Part shown: positions 1 to 7,699 of the stretch, in pieces
How positions within the stretch are numbered: the stretch's first letter is position 1
Layout of the letters: the number at the start of each line of letters is the position of its first letter
Origin: a virus
Length of the DNA stretch: 36,169 nucleotides
Reading direction: 5' to 3' (one strand)
Virus record (IMG/VR): IMGVR_UViG_3300017917_001678
Coordinates: 1 to 36,169 of that record
Made by a program: the position numbers and the translations under genes
Notes under the pieces: generated by a model
The model's input: the letters and a program-made list of their open reading frames with translations, nothing else
What the model was told of the DNA's origin: nothing
The model's database searches: none

Positions 1-104
1 AATGGAAAAAAGGATTTGAAATGGGTCCTACAAAGAAAAAAACCTTAGGTGATTTAGTTAGTGAGTCAAAAAAGACCTCAAAATCAAAGAAGTCTAAGTC
101 TTGA
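1..104 (+). CDS. C-terminal end of a truncated rightward gene
   Basis: The frame is open from the left window edge and ends in TGA at 102-104. It leaves about 34 visible residues, whose last 20 are very rich in Lys and Ser (KKTSKSKKSKS at the end). The tail looks disordered and basic. An internal ATG at 21 could give a 27-residue peptide, but the frame stays open upstream of it, so a cut-off larger gene is more likely. Its end overlaps the convergent leftward gene by 21 bp. The function cannot be judged from this fragment. Confidence 0.5.
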   Translation, partial: WKKGFEMGPTKKKTLGDLVSESKKTSKSKKSKS

Positions 105-704
105 GTCGATAATATTTTTCAATTCAAGTAAACTTTTCTTATCCATTGAAGAAATAACTTTTGTTGTTTTCTTGAAATTGTTTTCTTGGATGTTTTCATT
201 AGATTCATGAACTGATTCAATGGCCCAACCACTCTCCTCATAATTGTCATACTGAGGTTCACTATATTGTGACCCTTCATAGGTATTCCAATAACCATCA
301 GATTCATCTCTTAAAATACTTATTCTAACCCACTCTTCATCGTAAGAGTCGACTTCTTGTTTAAGAAATTCCTCATAAGTACATGAACCCCAAGTGTTGT
401 AAAGCATCTCATAAGTTTTTGCGATAGGTATTACGAGTTTATCTATTAAACTTTTATCTTTAGTTTCAGATATTTCCGAAATAAGTCTTCTATTAATTTT
501 GATAAATTTTGTAAAAAATTGAATATCTATGTCATCCACCACATCGATATTAAACATACGCGATATGTTACTTAATATAGTCTGATTATTATCATAGGTA
601 TCGGCAGAATAGTCCTCATCAAAATCGTCAGAAATTAATTTTTGGGTGATTGTATATAAAATCTTTTTTGGTTGATTAGAAAATTGACTTTGGTCTGCAC
701 TCAT
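84..704 (-). CDS. Hypothetical acidic protein, 206 aa
   Basis: This is a soluble-looking protein with no signal peptide or membrane segment. The middle is helical (about residues 45-110). It is followed by a Tyr/Glu/Asp-rich stretch (about 120-165, with motifs such as SDGYWNTYEGSQYSEPQY) and a basic helical end. I do not recognise a family. It is the last gene of the leftward operon that starts at the promoter at 3018-3026, and begins 4 nt after the upstream gene. Its 3' end overlaps the convergent gene at the window edge. Asp/Glu-rich composition is common among small phage accessory proteins, but no function is implied. Confidence 0.7.
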   Translation of the reverse strand: MSADQSQFSNQPKKILYTITQKLISDDFDEDYSADTYDNNQTILSNISRMFNIDVVDDIDIQFFTKFIKINRRLISEISETKDKSLIDKLVIPIAKTYEMLYNTWGSCTYEEFLKQEVDSYDEEWVRISILRDESDGYWNTYEGSQYSEPQYDNYEESGWAIESVHESNENIQENNFKKTTKVISSMDKKSLLELKNIIDSRLRLL

Positions 705-708
705 ATTA

Positions 709-993
709 TTAAATATCCTCGCTTCTCAAATGATTAACTAAATTTTGTAATTTATCTGCATCTTCCGGATTAAATATAAATTCATCAAATGCACCATAAT
801 TACATTGTCTTCCCAAAATGTATTTAATCCCATACTTCACTCTTTCCCAAAATGGTCTTTTGTTTAGATGGATGTGAAAATAACACATAGGATGTTTAAC
901 ACCATTTGAGTCTTCGTCACTATCATATTGAATGATTAGTTGATGTTCCGGTGAATGACAATCACAAATAAGTATATCTTTTTTATTTTTCAT
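709..993 (-). CDS. Hypothetical small phage protein, 94 aa
   Basis: I chose the ATG at 993. The open frame extends further upstream, but that part lies inside the neighbouring cysteine-rich gene, and the ATG leaves an 11-nt gap. The protein starts MKNKKDILICDCHSPEH and contains C, H and paired acidic residues near the N terminus (CDCHSPEHQ), then MCYFHIHLN and a basic middle (KRPFWERVKYGIKYILG). The pattern (CDCHSPEHQ...QYD, HIHLN, RVKYGIKYILGRQCNYG) resembles a small conserved protein I associate with phage genomes, with no assigned function. The Cys/His residues could bind a metal. Same operon as its neighbours. Confidence 0.7.
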   Translation of the reverse strand: MKNKKDILICDCHSPEHQLIIQYDSDEDSNGVKHPMCYFHIHLNKRPFWERVKYGIKYILGRQCNYGAFDEFIFNPEDADKLQNLVNHLRSEDI

Positions 994-1003
994 ATGTTTT
1001 AAT

Positions 1004-1312
1004 TTATTCTGCTCCCCAACCATCTTCCTCATACCAAAATTCAGCACAAGGGTATTCTCTTCCATTTTCATCGATTCTACACCAATGGGTCTTTTCTTCA
1101 TCCACCCATTTCCAATCTTTTCCTTCTTCACCTTCAGGTAAATCCGGTTCACCCAAAGGTGGATGATATGCGTTCACATCGATATAACGATGATTACAAG
1201 AACATCCGCGAGGAACGCAATCATCACAAAAATCGGAATTAAATCCATTTATAAATCCCGGACCATAAGACCACACGGCAACCTTTCCGCAATCACATAA
1301 ATCTTTTTTCAT
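1004..1312 (-). CDS. Cysteine-rich putative zinc-binding phage protein, 102 aa
   Basis: The N-terminal half has three cysteine clusters: CDCG at residues 6-9, CDDC around 29-32, and CSC just after. These probably form a zinc-binding module. The second half is acidic and Trp-rich (DWKWVDEEKTHWCRID, ending FWYEEDGWGAE). The CDCG...CDDCVPRGCSC arrangement is one I recognise from uncharacterised small phage proteins; no activity is known to me. It lies 4 nt downstream of the phosphoesterase stop and is clearly co-transcribed. Partner and role are unknown. Confidence 0.8.
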   Translation of the reverse strand: MKKDLCDCGKVAVWSYGPGFINGFNSDFCDDCVPRGCSCNHRYIDVNAYHPPLGEPDLPEGEEGKDWKWVDEEKTHWCRIDENGREYPCAEFWYEEDGWGAE

Positions 1313-1316
1313 ATTC

Positions 1317-2015
1317 TTAATAATTTATAACTTCCCATTCATTGGTTTCAAAATCAAAATCAATTGTGAATGGTTTTTGGGTGTAAACATATTTCTCGTC
1401 TAAAACAGACGCATTGATATAAAGAGTTCCATCGTTAAAGATAATTCCTCTACCGGAATGGATGTGGCCGCAAACATGGATTTTTGGTTTGATGGTTTTA
1501 ATCCTATCTGCCAACATTTCACAACCAAGATTTTCGGAACGACCGATTACTTTATCAACAAAACCATATGCTGGCCCATGAGTGATTAAGATGTCGGTAT
1601 CCACAGGAACATCACTCCATTTTTGTCCTAACTCCCAACCATTCCTTGGTAAGTTAAATGCCCAATTGTGGAACTCAGGTTGCCAAGGACTACCATATAT
1701 CTTAATTGTTTTATCCGGTTTTCCAACCAAGATTGAACTATCTTGAAGATAATTAATATCACTATAATTCCCCAAAATTTCATTCACTTCTCCAACATTT
1801 TCTTGGAACCCCAAATCATGATTGCCGGCAATGAATATCTTTGAGGAATAACCTTCAATACTATCAAACCATTTACAGAAATCCTCAATTTCGTGATTAT
1901 GTCCCATCGAACTAATGTCTCCGGAATGAATCAGAATATCACCACCTAACAAATGAGACGTAATTTGTTTATGTTTGTTATGTGTGTCAGAAATAAATGT
2001 TATTCTCTTTTTCAT
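1317..2015 (-). CDS. Calcineurin-like metallophosphoesterase, MPPED2-like
   Basis: This is a two-metal phosphoesterase of the calcineurin superfamily. In order, the visible metal-site motifs are SDTH near residue 9, GD in HSGD near 31, GNHD near 66, a histidine in ITHGP, and GHIHSGRG near the C terminus. The segment GSPWQPEFHNWAFNLPR is typical of the MPPED1/MPPED2 class III enzymes, which cleave cyclic nucleotides or phosphodiesters in vitro. The substrate here is unknown. A TTG codon 9 nt upstream is possible, but the ATG at 2015 overlaps the stop of the tiny upstream gene (ATGA), which favours it. Length 232 aa, close to the usual size. A second, different phosphoesterase lies at 24783-25433. 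Confidence 0.9.
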   Translation of the reverse strand: MKKRITFISDTHNKHKQITSHLLGGDILIHSGDISSMGHNHEIEDFCKWFDSIEGYSSKIFIAGNHDLGFQENVGEVNEILGNYSDINYLQDSSILVGKPDKTIKIYGSPWQPEFHNWAFNLPRNGWELGQKWSDVPVDTDILITHGPAYGFVDKVIGRSENLGCEMLADRIKTIKPKIHVCGHIHSGRGIIFNDGTLYINASVLDEKYVYTQKPFTIDFDFETNEWEVINY

Positions 2016-2167
2016 AATATACAATTTTTATCATCTTCATCAAATTCTCCAAATAAATCGTTTCCTTTATAATCAGGATGATTTTCATTCATAAAATCAA
2101 TACCTGTGACCCATAATAAGGTCAAAGGTATAAGAATAATTAAAATAATCGGTATTACAACTATCAT
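2012..2167 (-). CDS. Tiny single-pass membrane protein, 51 aa
   Basis: The ATG at 2167 opens a frame starting MIVVIPIILIILIPLTLLWV, a single strong membrane helix at the very N terminus. The tail is soluble and acidic (GEFDEDDKN near the end). Its stop overlaps the phosphoesterase start by 4 nt (ATGA), a typical coupled arrangement that supports it being a real gene despite its size. It fills what would otherwise be a 160-nt gap. I do not recognise it. It may place a short acidic tail at the inner membrane. Confidence 0.6.
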   Translation of the reverse strand: MIVVIPIILIILIPLTLLWVTGIDFMNENHPDYKGNDLFGEFDEDDKNCIL

Positions 2168-2179
2168 ATTTTTACTTTT

Positions 2180-2743
2180 TTAATCCCACCAATATTTTAA
2201 TCCTGAACCATCAAATTGTTTATTCCAATCGTAATCTTTATCAAATTTTTTAACATCTTGACCTTTCAAAATTGAGAATAATTCATTCCATTCTTGTGAT
2301 TCAATCTCACGAGCTCTTTCGAAAACTTTTTTGTTATGTTCTTTTTCCTCCTGAGTTTCTTTATCAACCATCCTGTAAAGTTTTTCATTTTTTTCACCAA
2401 ACGGGTTATCTATTGTTTCACCAGTTTCTTCAAATTCCCAATCGTGTAATATCAATTCACCTAATTCGGATTCTGCTATTTCAATATATGAATCCTCAAC
2501 ATAATTTCGAATTAGTTCGGAGGCTCGTCTCATTCTATTAACTTTCTTAAGACGGGACTCATCAACTTCAATCCCATACTTCTCAATATTATCCGCCATA
2601 TGGGATAAAGATGTCTGTAAGAACTCTAAAGATGCTCGATTATCCCACCAATAGTGATTAGCGAGAGGCTTCCTAAATCTCCATATATTCTTAAAAAAAT
2701 TCAATGTGTCCTTAATCCTGGACTTTAATCTATAGTATAGCAT
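2180..2743 (-). CDS. Hypothetical conserved phage protein, 187 aa
   Basis: The ATG at 2743 (MLYYRLKSRIKD) was chosen because the frame further upstream runs inside the preceding gene; this choice leaves a 14-bp overlap. The protein has basic helices with aromatic residues (RRF/WRFRKPLANHYWWDNRASLEFL) and then a charged helical region rich in Glu (MRRASELIRNY, EWEFEETGE-like), ending in Trp-Trp-Asp. The WWDNR..LEFL....M...IE+YG pattern followed by K+..RMRRA.EL is one I recall from uncharacterised phage proteins. No catalytic motif is visible. It is in the middle of the operon from 3018-3026. Confidence 0.75.
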   Translation of the reverse strand: MLYYRLKSRIKDTLNFFKNIWRFRKPLANHYWWDNRASLEFLQTSLSHMADNIEKYGIEVDESRLKKVNRMRRASELIRNYVEDSYIEIAESELGELILHDWEFEETGETIDNPFGEKNEKLYRMVDKETQEEKEHNKKVFERAREIESQEWNELFSILKGQDVKKFDKDYDWNKQFDGSGLKYWWD

Positions 2744-2999
2744 AATTATAAGTTTCTTCTTCTTGTTCTTTAATTTTTTTGTCATACAACTCATAGATTT
2801 TATTATCAAGTTTTCTTTCAAGTTGCCAAATAATATTGGAACGAAAATCAAATTTTATTGACTTATCCTCAACCAACATTTTTCTGAATTGTATTATTAA
2901 CTTATAGATTGTGGGTTCTTGTTTAGGTGAATCACACGAATCTATGATTTTTTCAATCCATGTATTTACATCTCCATAATGATTACTAACTGCTGCCAT
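2730..2999 (-). CDS. Hypothetical protein, 89 aa, first gene of operon
   Basis: This is a short, mostly helical and charged protein with no membrane segment. Cysteine appears once (SCDSPKQEP). It is the first gene after the TATATTTGC promoter element at 3018-3026, which implies a leader of roughly 15 nt rich in A and no Shine-Dalgarno sequence, normal for Bacteroidota. Its end overlaps the next gene by 14 bp. No family is recognised. Confidence 0.65.
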   Translation of the reverse strand: MAAVSNHYGDVNTWIEKIIDSCDSPKQEPTIYKLIIQFRKMLVEDKSIKFDFRSNIIWQLERKLDNKIYELYDKKIKEQEEETYNYAIL

Positions 3000-3017
3000 A
3001 TTTTTAATTTTTATGAT

Positions 3018-3026
3018 GCAAATATA
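3018..3026 (-). promoter_or_regulatory. Bacteroidota-type -7 promoter element
   Basis: The minus strand reads TATATTTGC, matching the TAnnTTTG -7 box used by the Bacteroidota primary sigma factor. It lies 18 nt upstream of the ATG at 2999 and would drive the leftward run of seven genes to position 84. The upstream -33 region is only T-rich, without a clear TTG. Confidence 0.7.
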
Positions 3027-3051
3027 AACAAAAAAAAATAAATGGGATGAA

Positions 3052-3468
3052 TTAAGTGAAATATTTTTTCACTCTTTCTAATAATGAGGGTTCAAATTTA
3101 ACTCCATGACGATTTTTAAATTCTCTTAACAATACTTTAATGTCGTCAATGTAACCATATTTCTCTAATAAGATATAGGCACCCAAATCAGCATCTATTT
3201 CATCTTGTTCATCTCTTGGACCATCGTGACCCATAACAATATGAGAAATTTCATGTGCTTCAATGAATTTTAATAGATTATTACCTCTTGAGTCAAGTAA
3301 TTGTTCTCCATCAATAATAACTAAATTATTATTTGGGACCATAAATCCATATCCATATTCATCGAACAAAGGTTTCATATCTTTGTATTGGAAATCATCC
3401 TCAAATAGAACTGCGATTCCTACATTTGGTAAAAATTCACTATTATATATAACCGGTCCTTCTTGCAT
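3052..3468 (-). CDS. Small zincin-type metallopeptidase (HEISH), 138 aa
   Basis: The motif HEISH (H72, E73, H76) sits in a helix. It is followed by a Gly-His-Asp turn and then an acidic helix with E90, D92 and D94 that could supply the third zinc ligand. This layout resembles the ImmA/IrrE-like peptidase group. The N-terminal half forms likely strands (VGIAVLFEDDF, NNLVIIDGE). The start codon overlaps the endolysin stop by one base (TAATG), so the two are probably translationally coupled. The role could be cleavage of a host regulator or of a phage or cell-wall protein. Placement after the endolysin suggests late expression. Confidence 0.8.
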   Translation of the reverse strand: MQEGPVIYNSEFLPNVGIAVLFEDDFQYKDMKPLFDEYGYGFMVPNNNLVIIDGEQLLDSRGNNLLKFIEAHEISHIVMGHDGPRDEQDEIDADLGAYILLEKYGYIDDIKVLLREFKNRHGVKFEPSLLERVKKYFT

Positions 3469-4307
3469 TACGAAAGTAATTTGTAATATTCGTTGAAATG
3501 TTTAATTCTATCCGCCAATCCTATTGTCCCGCCGTTAACTCGTTTTGTGACTGCGGTAACAGTTGCATTGTCAGCACCTTTATCACAAATCGCCCAAAGT
3601 TTGTTTGAATCGAAGAAGAATGCCGCAGACGCCAAAGGATATTTGGTTGCAACTAAATCAGGATTAGCAACACAATCCTCACCGATAAATTTGGAAAATT
3701 GTGTATAATTGTTTTTTCCGGTTAATTGGATATATCCTCTACCACGGAATTTATATCCGTCTCCAGTTGATTCAGGGCCATTACCCATTCTTCCACCATA
3801 AACTCTACTTGCGATTTTTTGTGGTTGACGTGCATATGATTCCGCTAAATTACCTGGAAAGTATTTTCCAAAAATACCTTTAAGACCCGCAGCGGAATAG
3901 TTAACATTCTCAGTAACCGCTTTGAACCCACCTGACTCATGTCCACATTGAGCCAAAAAGTGTGCTAACCTTAAATTATTTGTGATATTAAATTTTGCTG
4001 CAGTATCAGGTATCTGTGAGATAACTGAATCGGGAATATGACCTCTTAACTTATCGATTTTTAATCCCCCAACTGAAGAAGTGGTGATTACCGGAGCAAC
4101 TATTTTATCTTCGTTAATTGTTTCACCTTCAAATAATTTACTCCAAGTACTCGGACCAACTATGCCATCGGCGGTCAATCCATTGGCCGCTTGCCATTTT
4201 TTTACTGAGGTTGCGGTTAACGCTCCATAATATCCGTCAGATACCAGACCTAATTTTGTTTGGAGTTTTTTTACGTCATCTCCTTTAGAACCAATTTTTA
4301 ATAACAT
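3468..4307 (-). CDS. Endolysin: PG-binding domain plus GH19 lysozyme/chitinase-like domain
   Basis: It would cut peptidoglycan glycan strands at lysis. Residues about 4-60 form a PG_binding_1 module (IGSKGDDVKKLQ...DGIVGPSTWSKLF). After a Thr/Ser linker comes a GH19-type domain with the hallmark AQCGHESGGF, whose Glu is the expected catalytic acid, then NVNYSA and GYKFRGRGYIQLTG, and a conserved VNGG...R end. No signal peptide is seen, so release should need a holin. The ATG at 4307 (MLLKIGSKGD) begins directly at the PG-binding module; a longer start at 4337 adds residues unlike the family. It is divergent from the export operon at 4382, sharing an inverted promoter-like repeat. Confidence 0.92.
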   Translation of the reverse strand: MLLKIGSKGDDVKKLQTKLGLVSDGYYGALTATSVKKWQAANGLTADGIVGPSTWSKLFEGETINEDKIVAPVITTSSVGGLKIDKLRGHIPDSVISQIPDTAAKFNITNNLRLAHFLAQCGHESGGFKAVTENVNYSAAGLKGIFGKYFPGNLAESYARQPQKIASRVYGGRMGNGPESTGDGYKFRGRGYIQLTGKNNYTQFSKFIGEDCVANPDLVATKYPLASAAFFFDSNKLWAICDKGADNATVTAVTKRVNGGTIGLADRIKHFNEYYKLLS

Positions 4308-4323
4308 ATCTCTATTTTTTATA

Positions 4324-4360
4324 ATAAATACTTTCAAAGCTCGTCTTTTGAAGTATTTAT
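4324..4360. promoter_or_regulatory. Divergent late-type promoter motifs as a 10-bp inverted repeat
   Basis: ATAAATACTT at 4324-4333 and its exact reverse complement AAGTATTTAT at 4351-4360 face away from each other, 17 nt apart. The same AAGTATTTAT occurs ahead of the gene at 26414. Each arm resembles the TATAAATA class of T4 late promoters and lies 16-21 nt from an ATG (4307 on minus, 4382 on plus). I infer coordinated late expression of the endolysin and export operons. Alternatively it could bind a dimeric regulator. No TAnnTTTG box is seen in this intergenic region. Confidence 0.5.
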
Positions 4361-4381
4361 GTATACCAAGATACTATTAAC

Positions 4382-4882
4382 ATGAAAAAAATGCTCACTT
4401 TGATGCTAGTGGCGTTGCTATTAACATCCTTCACAAATCAAGAACCCCCAAAAAAAGTTTTTATCCAATCAATTGAAAATAAAATTGAAATTGGGTCATT
4501 AACAAAAAACCGAAATTTAGTTTTCGGATTTAAAAACATTCTTTTAGAAAATTTACAGGCGTTAAACTATGATGTTACGGATTCGGCGAGTAATGCCGAC
4601 TATTACATTAAGGTTGAACTATTATATTTTGATGTGATAGAAACAAATTCCGGATTTTCAGTTTTTCACAAAAGTGATAATGAAACGATATTGAGAGTTA
4701 GGGGTTGTTTGTATAACAAAGAAGGTAAAAAACTAAAAGAAACTATTGTGAGCGGGGAGTCTTCAGAGATTTCCATGTCAACCTTGATAATATCAGAAAA
4801 TGGAGGAATTAATCAAACTTCAGTTTCGAATGTTATAAAAAAGTCCTCAGAGACATTAATCATTAATTTATTTAAAAGATGA
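4382..4882 (+). CDS. Secreted protein of unknown function, first gene of export operon
   Basis: The N terminus is a clear signal peptide (MKKMLTLMLVALLLTSFT). The mature part is about 145 residues of alternating strands. It has a segment NADYYIKVELLYFDV followed by a charged beta region and a Ser/Thr-rich end, ending in a helix. The 'residues predicted poorly hidden in strands, with a repeated two-layer pattern' resembles small periplasmic proteins paired with CsgG-like pores, but I cannot name a family. There is no lipobox Cys. Its stop overlaps the next start (ATGA), so it is coupled to the T9SS protein. Confidence 0.75.
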   Translation: MKKMLTLMLVALLLTSFTNQEPPKKVFIQSIENKIEIGSLTKNRNLVFGFKNILLENLQALNYDVTDSASNADYYIKVELLYFDVIETNSGFSVFHKSDNETILRVRGCLYNKEGKKLKETIVSGESSEISMSTLIISENGGINQTSVSNVIKKSSETLIINLFKR

Positions 4883-6783
4883 AAAAACTAATTTCCGTGG
4901 TGTTCATTACTCTTTTTAGTGTAATTGGATACTCACAAACACCGGAAATAGGTCATTTTCAACAATTAAAAACGGTCAGGAGGGGTGATACGATAGATGT
5001 CGCATGGTATTATAAACCAGCGTCAGGTGTCGATATTAGAACTTTTCAAATCGATTTTCAATTTAAGAAAACCCTATTTACGCACATTTCAACATCGGTT
5101 GATGCAATGTATTCAACCAACACTCCAACCTTGGATTACCAAGAATGGAACAACTACAAGTATAGTTCATATACATCCGCAACAGGGATTTATAATTATA
5201 CTTCAGACACTAACTGGAAAGTAGGTCGTAATTACCTAATATTCGCTTCAGGAAGTGCCGCGAATTTCTCGTCAAATGGGTATATTATCCATAACAAATT
5301 CATTATCAATAATGTTGAATCAAATTATGAGTCAGATTCAATTATTGTGAACTGGTCGAGAATGTTTAAAGTGGACGGAACTTCAATAGGTGATAACATT
5401 GCAAGTCTTAACCTTCAAAAACAAAGAGTTAAGTTGTTAGGTAATTTAACTATTTCAGGTAAAGTTTGGTTCCCAACAACAATGACCTCGGGACTTTTAC
5501 CGACAATCTATTGTTATGAAAAAAATACAGGGAATTTGGTGTCACAAACTAAACCAAATATCAATGGAACCTACACTTTAAATAACATTGATGAGAATAC
5601 TAAATATAAAATTCAAGTTAGATTCCCACAGGATAGTTTGAATTACATTAGAGACAACGCAGTAACCATTTCAGATGCAATTAAAGCGTATAATGAATAT
5701 GTTTATACCGATGTTAATCAAACTTACGCACATAACTACTTAAAACATGGTTTAGGGTTTTTAATTGGTGATATTAACTTAAACGCTAAATTAGATGGTG
5801 GTGACCCTTATGGGATATACGCATCAGTTTCAGGGTTAAGACCAATCGATACTTCAAAACTAATAAATGTCTTCACTAAAAATGAATATGATTCTCTTGT
5901 ATTGGGAAGTAATCAATGGACTGATTGGGTAAACTATTCGGACAGAGGAACTTTCATATACGATAGTGTTGGTTTAACAAATTTAAGTTTAGATATCAAA
6001 TATTTTGTTTTAGGTGATGTTGATAGAACACACTCTTCACCGGTATTTAACGGAACAACCGAAATATTCGCAGCAATTTACAAAGGACAATTTGATGTGA
6101 ATATTCCTGATGTTTATTCCGTTGGAGAACCAATGTATGTTCCATTTAACATCTCAACAAATGGTGAACTTACTAATGGATTGCAATTTGAGGTAAAATA
6201 TGATGTAAATAAAGTTTCATTCGATGAGATAGTATCGGATTTACAAGGTCCTTGGTTACAATATGTTACCAATGACGATGTAAATGGTATTGTTAGATTC
6301 GGAGCAATGAATAATCAAAAAAATGGGTCGCTACAAGGGTTAGCGACCCCTTTTAAATTAAAATTTTTAGCCAAAACATCAACGGATGATATTTCGACCG
6401 ATGTTGTTATCAGACAATTAATGGATGCTTCAGATAAAGAAGGAGACCATTTGAATATTGTGTTAACATCACAAAGAGTTGTGATGATGTATAAAATGAC
6501 ACAACCAACAAACAAAAATACAGAGCCAACAATTAGTATCTATCCTAACCCAAACAGAGGTAATTTTATCGTTGAATTTGATTTATTACCTAACACAAAC
6601 ATGAATGCGTCTATTTATGATTATCATGGTAAACTAATGATTGACTTAGGGAATGTTAATTCAGATGCGACTAATACAAAAATCACAAAGAATATAAGCC
6701 ACCCTGAACTATCCCAAGGAAACTATCTATTAGTATTATCAGGTGATAATAAACAAATAACTAAACCTTTTATTAAACTTTAA
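4879..6783 (+). CDS. Exported modular protein with cohesin/dockerin-like domains and T9SS sorting tail
   Basis: It begins with a signal peptide (to about residue 20, ..VIGYSQ). Residues about 25-185 and 400-530 look like cohesin-type beta sandwiches (for example VGEPMYVPFNISTNGELTN then LQFEVKYDVNKVSFDEI). Between them, from about 190, are an ISGKV-type beta domain and a dockerin-like segment (DNAVTISDAIKAYNEYV, then GDINLNAKLDGGDPYG). The last 85 residues (ISIYPNPNRGNFIVEF ... GNYLLVLSG ... PFIKL) match the type A T9SS C-terminal sorting domain, so the host T9SS should carry it across the outer membrane to the surface. Such a tail on a phage gene is unusual. It shares the ISG/dockerin-like region and a YxVLGDVD motif with the protein at 10011-11114. 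Confidence 0.85.
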   Translation: MKKLISVVFITLFSVIGYSQTPEIGHFQQLKTVRRGDTIDVAWYYKPASGVDIRTFQIDFQFKKTLFTHISTSVDAMYSTNTPTLDYQEWNNYKYSSYTSATGIYNYTSDTNWKVGRNYLIFASGSAANFSSNGYIIHNKFIINNVESNYESDSIIVNWSRMFKVDGTSIGDNIASLNLQKQRVKLLGNLTISGKVWFPTTMTSGLLPTIYCYEKNTGNLVSQTKPNINGTYTLNNIDENTKYKIQVRFPQDSLNYIRDNAVTISDAIKAYNEYVYTDVNQTYAHNYLKHGLGFLIGDINLNAKLDGGDPYGIYASVSGLRPIDTSKLINVFTKNEYDSLVLGSNQWTDWVNYSDRGTFIYDSVGLTNLSLDIKYFVLGDVDRTHSSPVFNGTTEIFAAIYKGQFDVNIPDVYSVGEPMYVPFNISTNGELTNGLQFEVKYDVNKVSFDEIVSDLQGPWLQYVTNDDVNGIVRFGAMNNQKNGSLQGLATPFKLKFLAKTSTDDISTDVVIRQLMDASDKEGDHLNIVLTSQRVVMMYKMTQPTNKNTEPTISIYPNPNRGNFIVEFDLLPNTNMNASIYDYHGKLMIDLGNVNSDATNTKITKNISHPELSQGNYLLVLSGDNKQITKPFIKL

Positions 6784-6787
6784 AAAA

Positions 6788-7117
6788 ATGTCAGAAGAAC
6801 AAAATGTAGAGACAAATGACGGAACTTGGTCAGGTCTTAAAAAAACAATCATTGGTGCGTTAACCACTCTTGTAACTGCGGGAGGAGTATGGTTAAGCAC
6901 TCAACTTTTTGGTGGAAAAGAAGAATCGTCAGAACCACACCCGGTTCAACAAGCGGCTCCGGTTATTAACATCAACAACACACAACAACAAACTGCAACC
7001 GCAGGTGGAACAACAACTATTATCAAAGAAAAAGTTGTTGAAAAATCAGCACCACAAGAAACAAAAAAAGCTGAACCTAAACAAGATGAATTAAAAACAA
7101 AAGAACCACAATGGTAA
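6788..7117 (+). CDS. Small single-pass membrane protein with disordered tail
   Basis: Residues about 18-42 form one membrane helix (KKTIIGALTTLVTAGGVWLS). The N terminus before it is short and polar. The remaining 65 residues are low in complexity, rich in Gln, Thr, Pro, Lys and Glu (NNTQQQTATAGGTTT, KKAEPKQDELKTKEPQW), so are likely disordered or coiled. It overlaps the next gene by 7 nt. Together with the following two-helix protein and the nearby endolysin, it could be a holin or holin partner. That is inference from size and context only. Confidence 0.7.
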   Translation: MSEEQNVETNDGTWSGLKKTIIGALTTLVTAGGVWLSTQLFGGKEESSEPHPVQQAAPVININNTQQQTATAGGTTTIIKEKVVEKSAPQETKKAEPKQDELKTKEPQW

Positions 7118-7698
7118 ACAATCAGCAAGCAACAGGGTTTAAAGAACTTCTAAATTCAATGATGAAAAGAAGGTGGTATATTACTGCCATGGTATTAGGT
7201 GGGTTTATCCTTATTATAGGAGGAATCTTCGGAGCCATAATGTGGAAAACACCAATGTCAACCGAGTGGAAAGAATTACTACTTCTTTTATTAGGTGCAT
7301 TTATTGGTTCTTATGGTAAAATTATCGATTACTGGTTCAGTGATACCGATAAGGATAAAATGTTAGTTCAAAAGATGGACGAAGAAGATGGCACATCTCT
7401 TTCAAACACGGCAGATATGCCAAGTAACCCAATCGTTCCAATGTCAATAGAACCATTAGTTTTACCGACAAGTGAAGAAGTTGGACAACCTGTCCAAGTA
7501 AATGACCAAGTTGAGAAAAAGGGTGTTGAAATCGATGAAGATGGAGATGGTGTTATGGACGGATTAGACTTCGACAATGATGGTGTTATTGACGAATATT
7601 TCCCACACAGAAATTGTCAACATGTTTGGGGTGATTCTGATGGTGATGGTGATGAGGAATGTTTGATTTGTGGGTTAATTAAACCAATTGAAGAATAA
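7111..7698 (+). CDS. Two-helix membrane protein, holin-like, with Asp-rich calcium-type and Cys tail
   Basis: Residues about 22-48 and 54-76 are hydrophobic. The second helix, ELLLLLLGAFIGSYGKIIDYWF, followed by a charged S-D-x-D-K-D-K segment, resembles phage membrane proteins often placed near lysis genes. A Pro/Val linker follows. Next is a motif rich in D-x-D-G-D (IDEDGDGVMDGLDFDNDG), like thrombospondin type 3 or EF-hand-like calcium loops. The end has NCQHVWGDSDGDGDEECLICG, where Cys-x-His and Cys-x2-Cys could hold a metal. Two overlapping neighbours show tight operon coupling. Candidate holin, or an envelope anchor for the exported proteins. Confidence 0.7.
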   Translation: MVNNQQATGFKELLNSMMKRRWYITAMVLGGFILIIGGIFGAIMWKTPMSTEWKELLLLLLGAFIGSYGKIIDYWFSDTDKDKMLVQKMDEEDGTSLSNTADMPSNPIVPMSIEPLVLPTSEEVGQPVQVNDQVEKKGVEIDEDGDGVMDGLDFDNDGVIDEYFPHRNCQHVWGDSDGDGDEECLICGLIKPIEE

Positions 7699-7699
7699 T

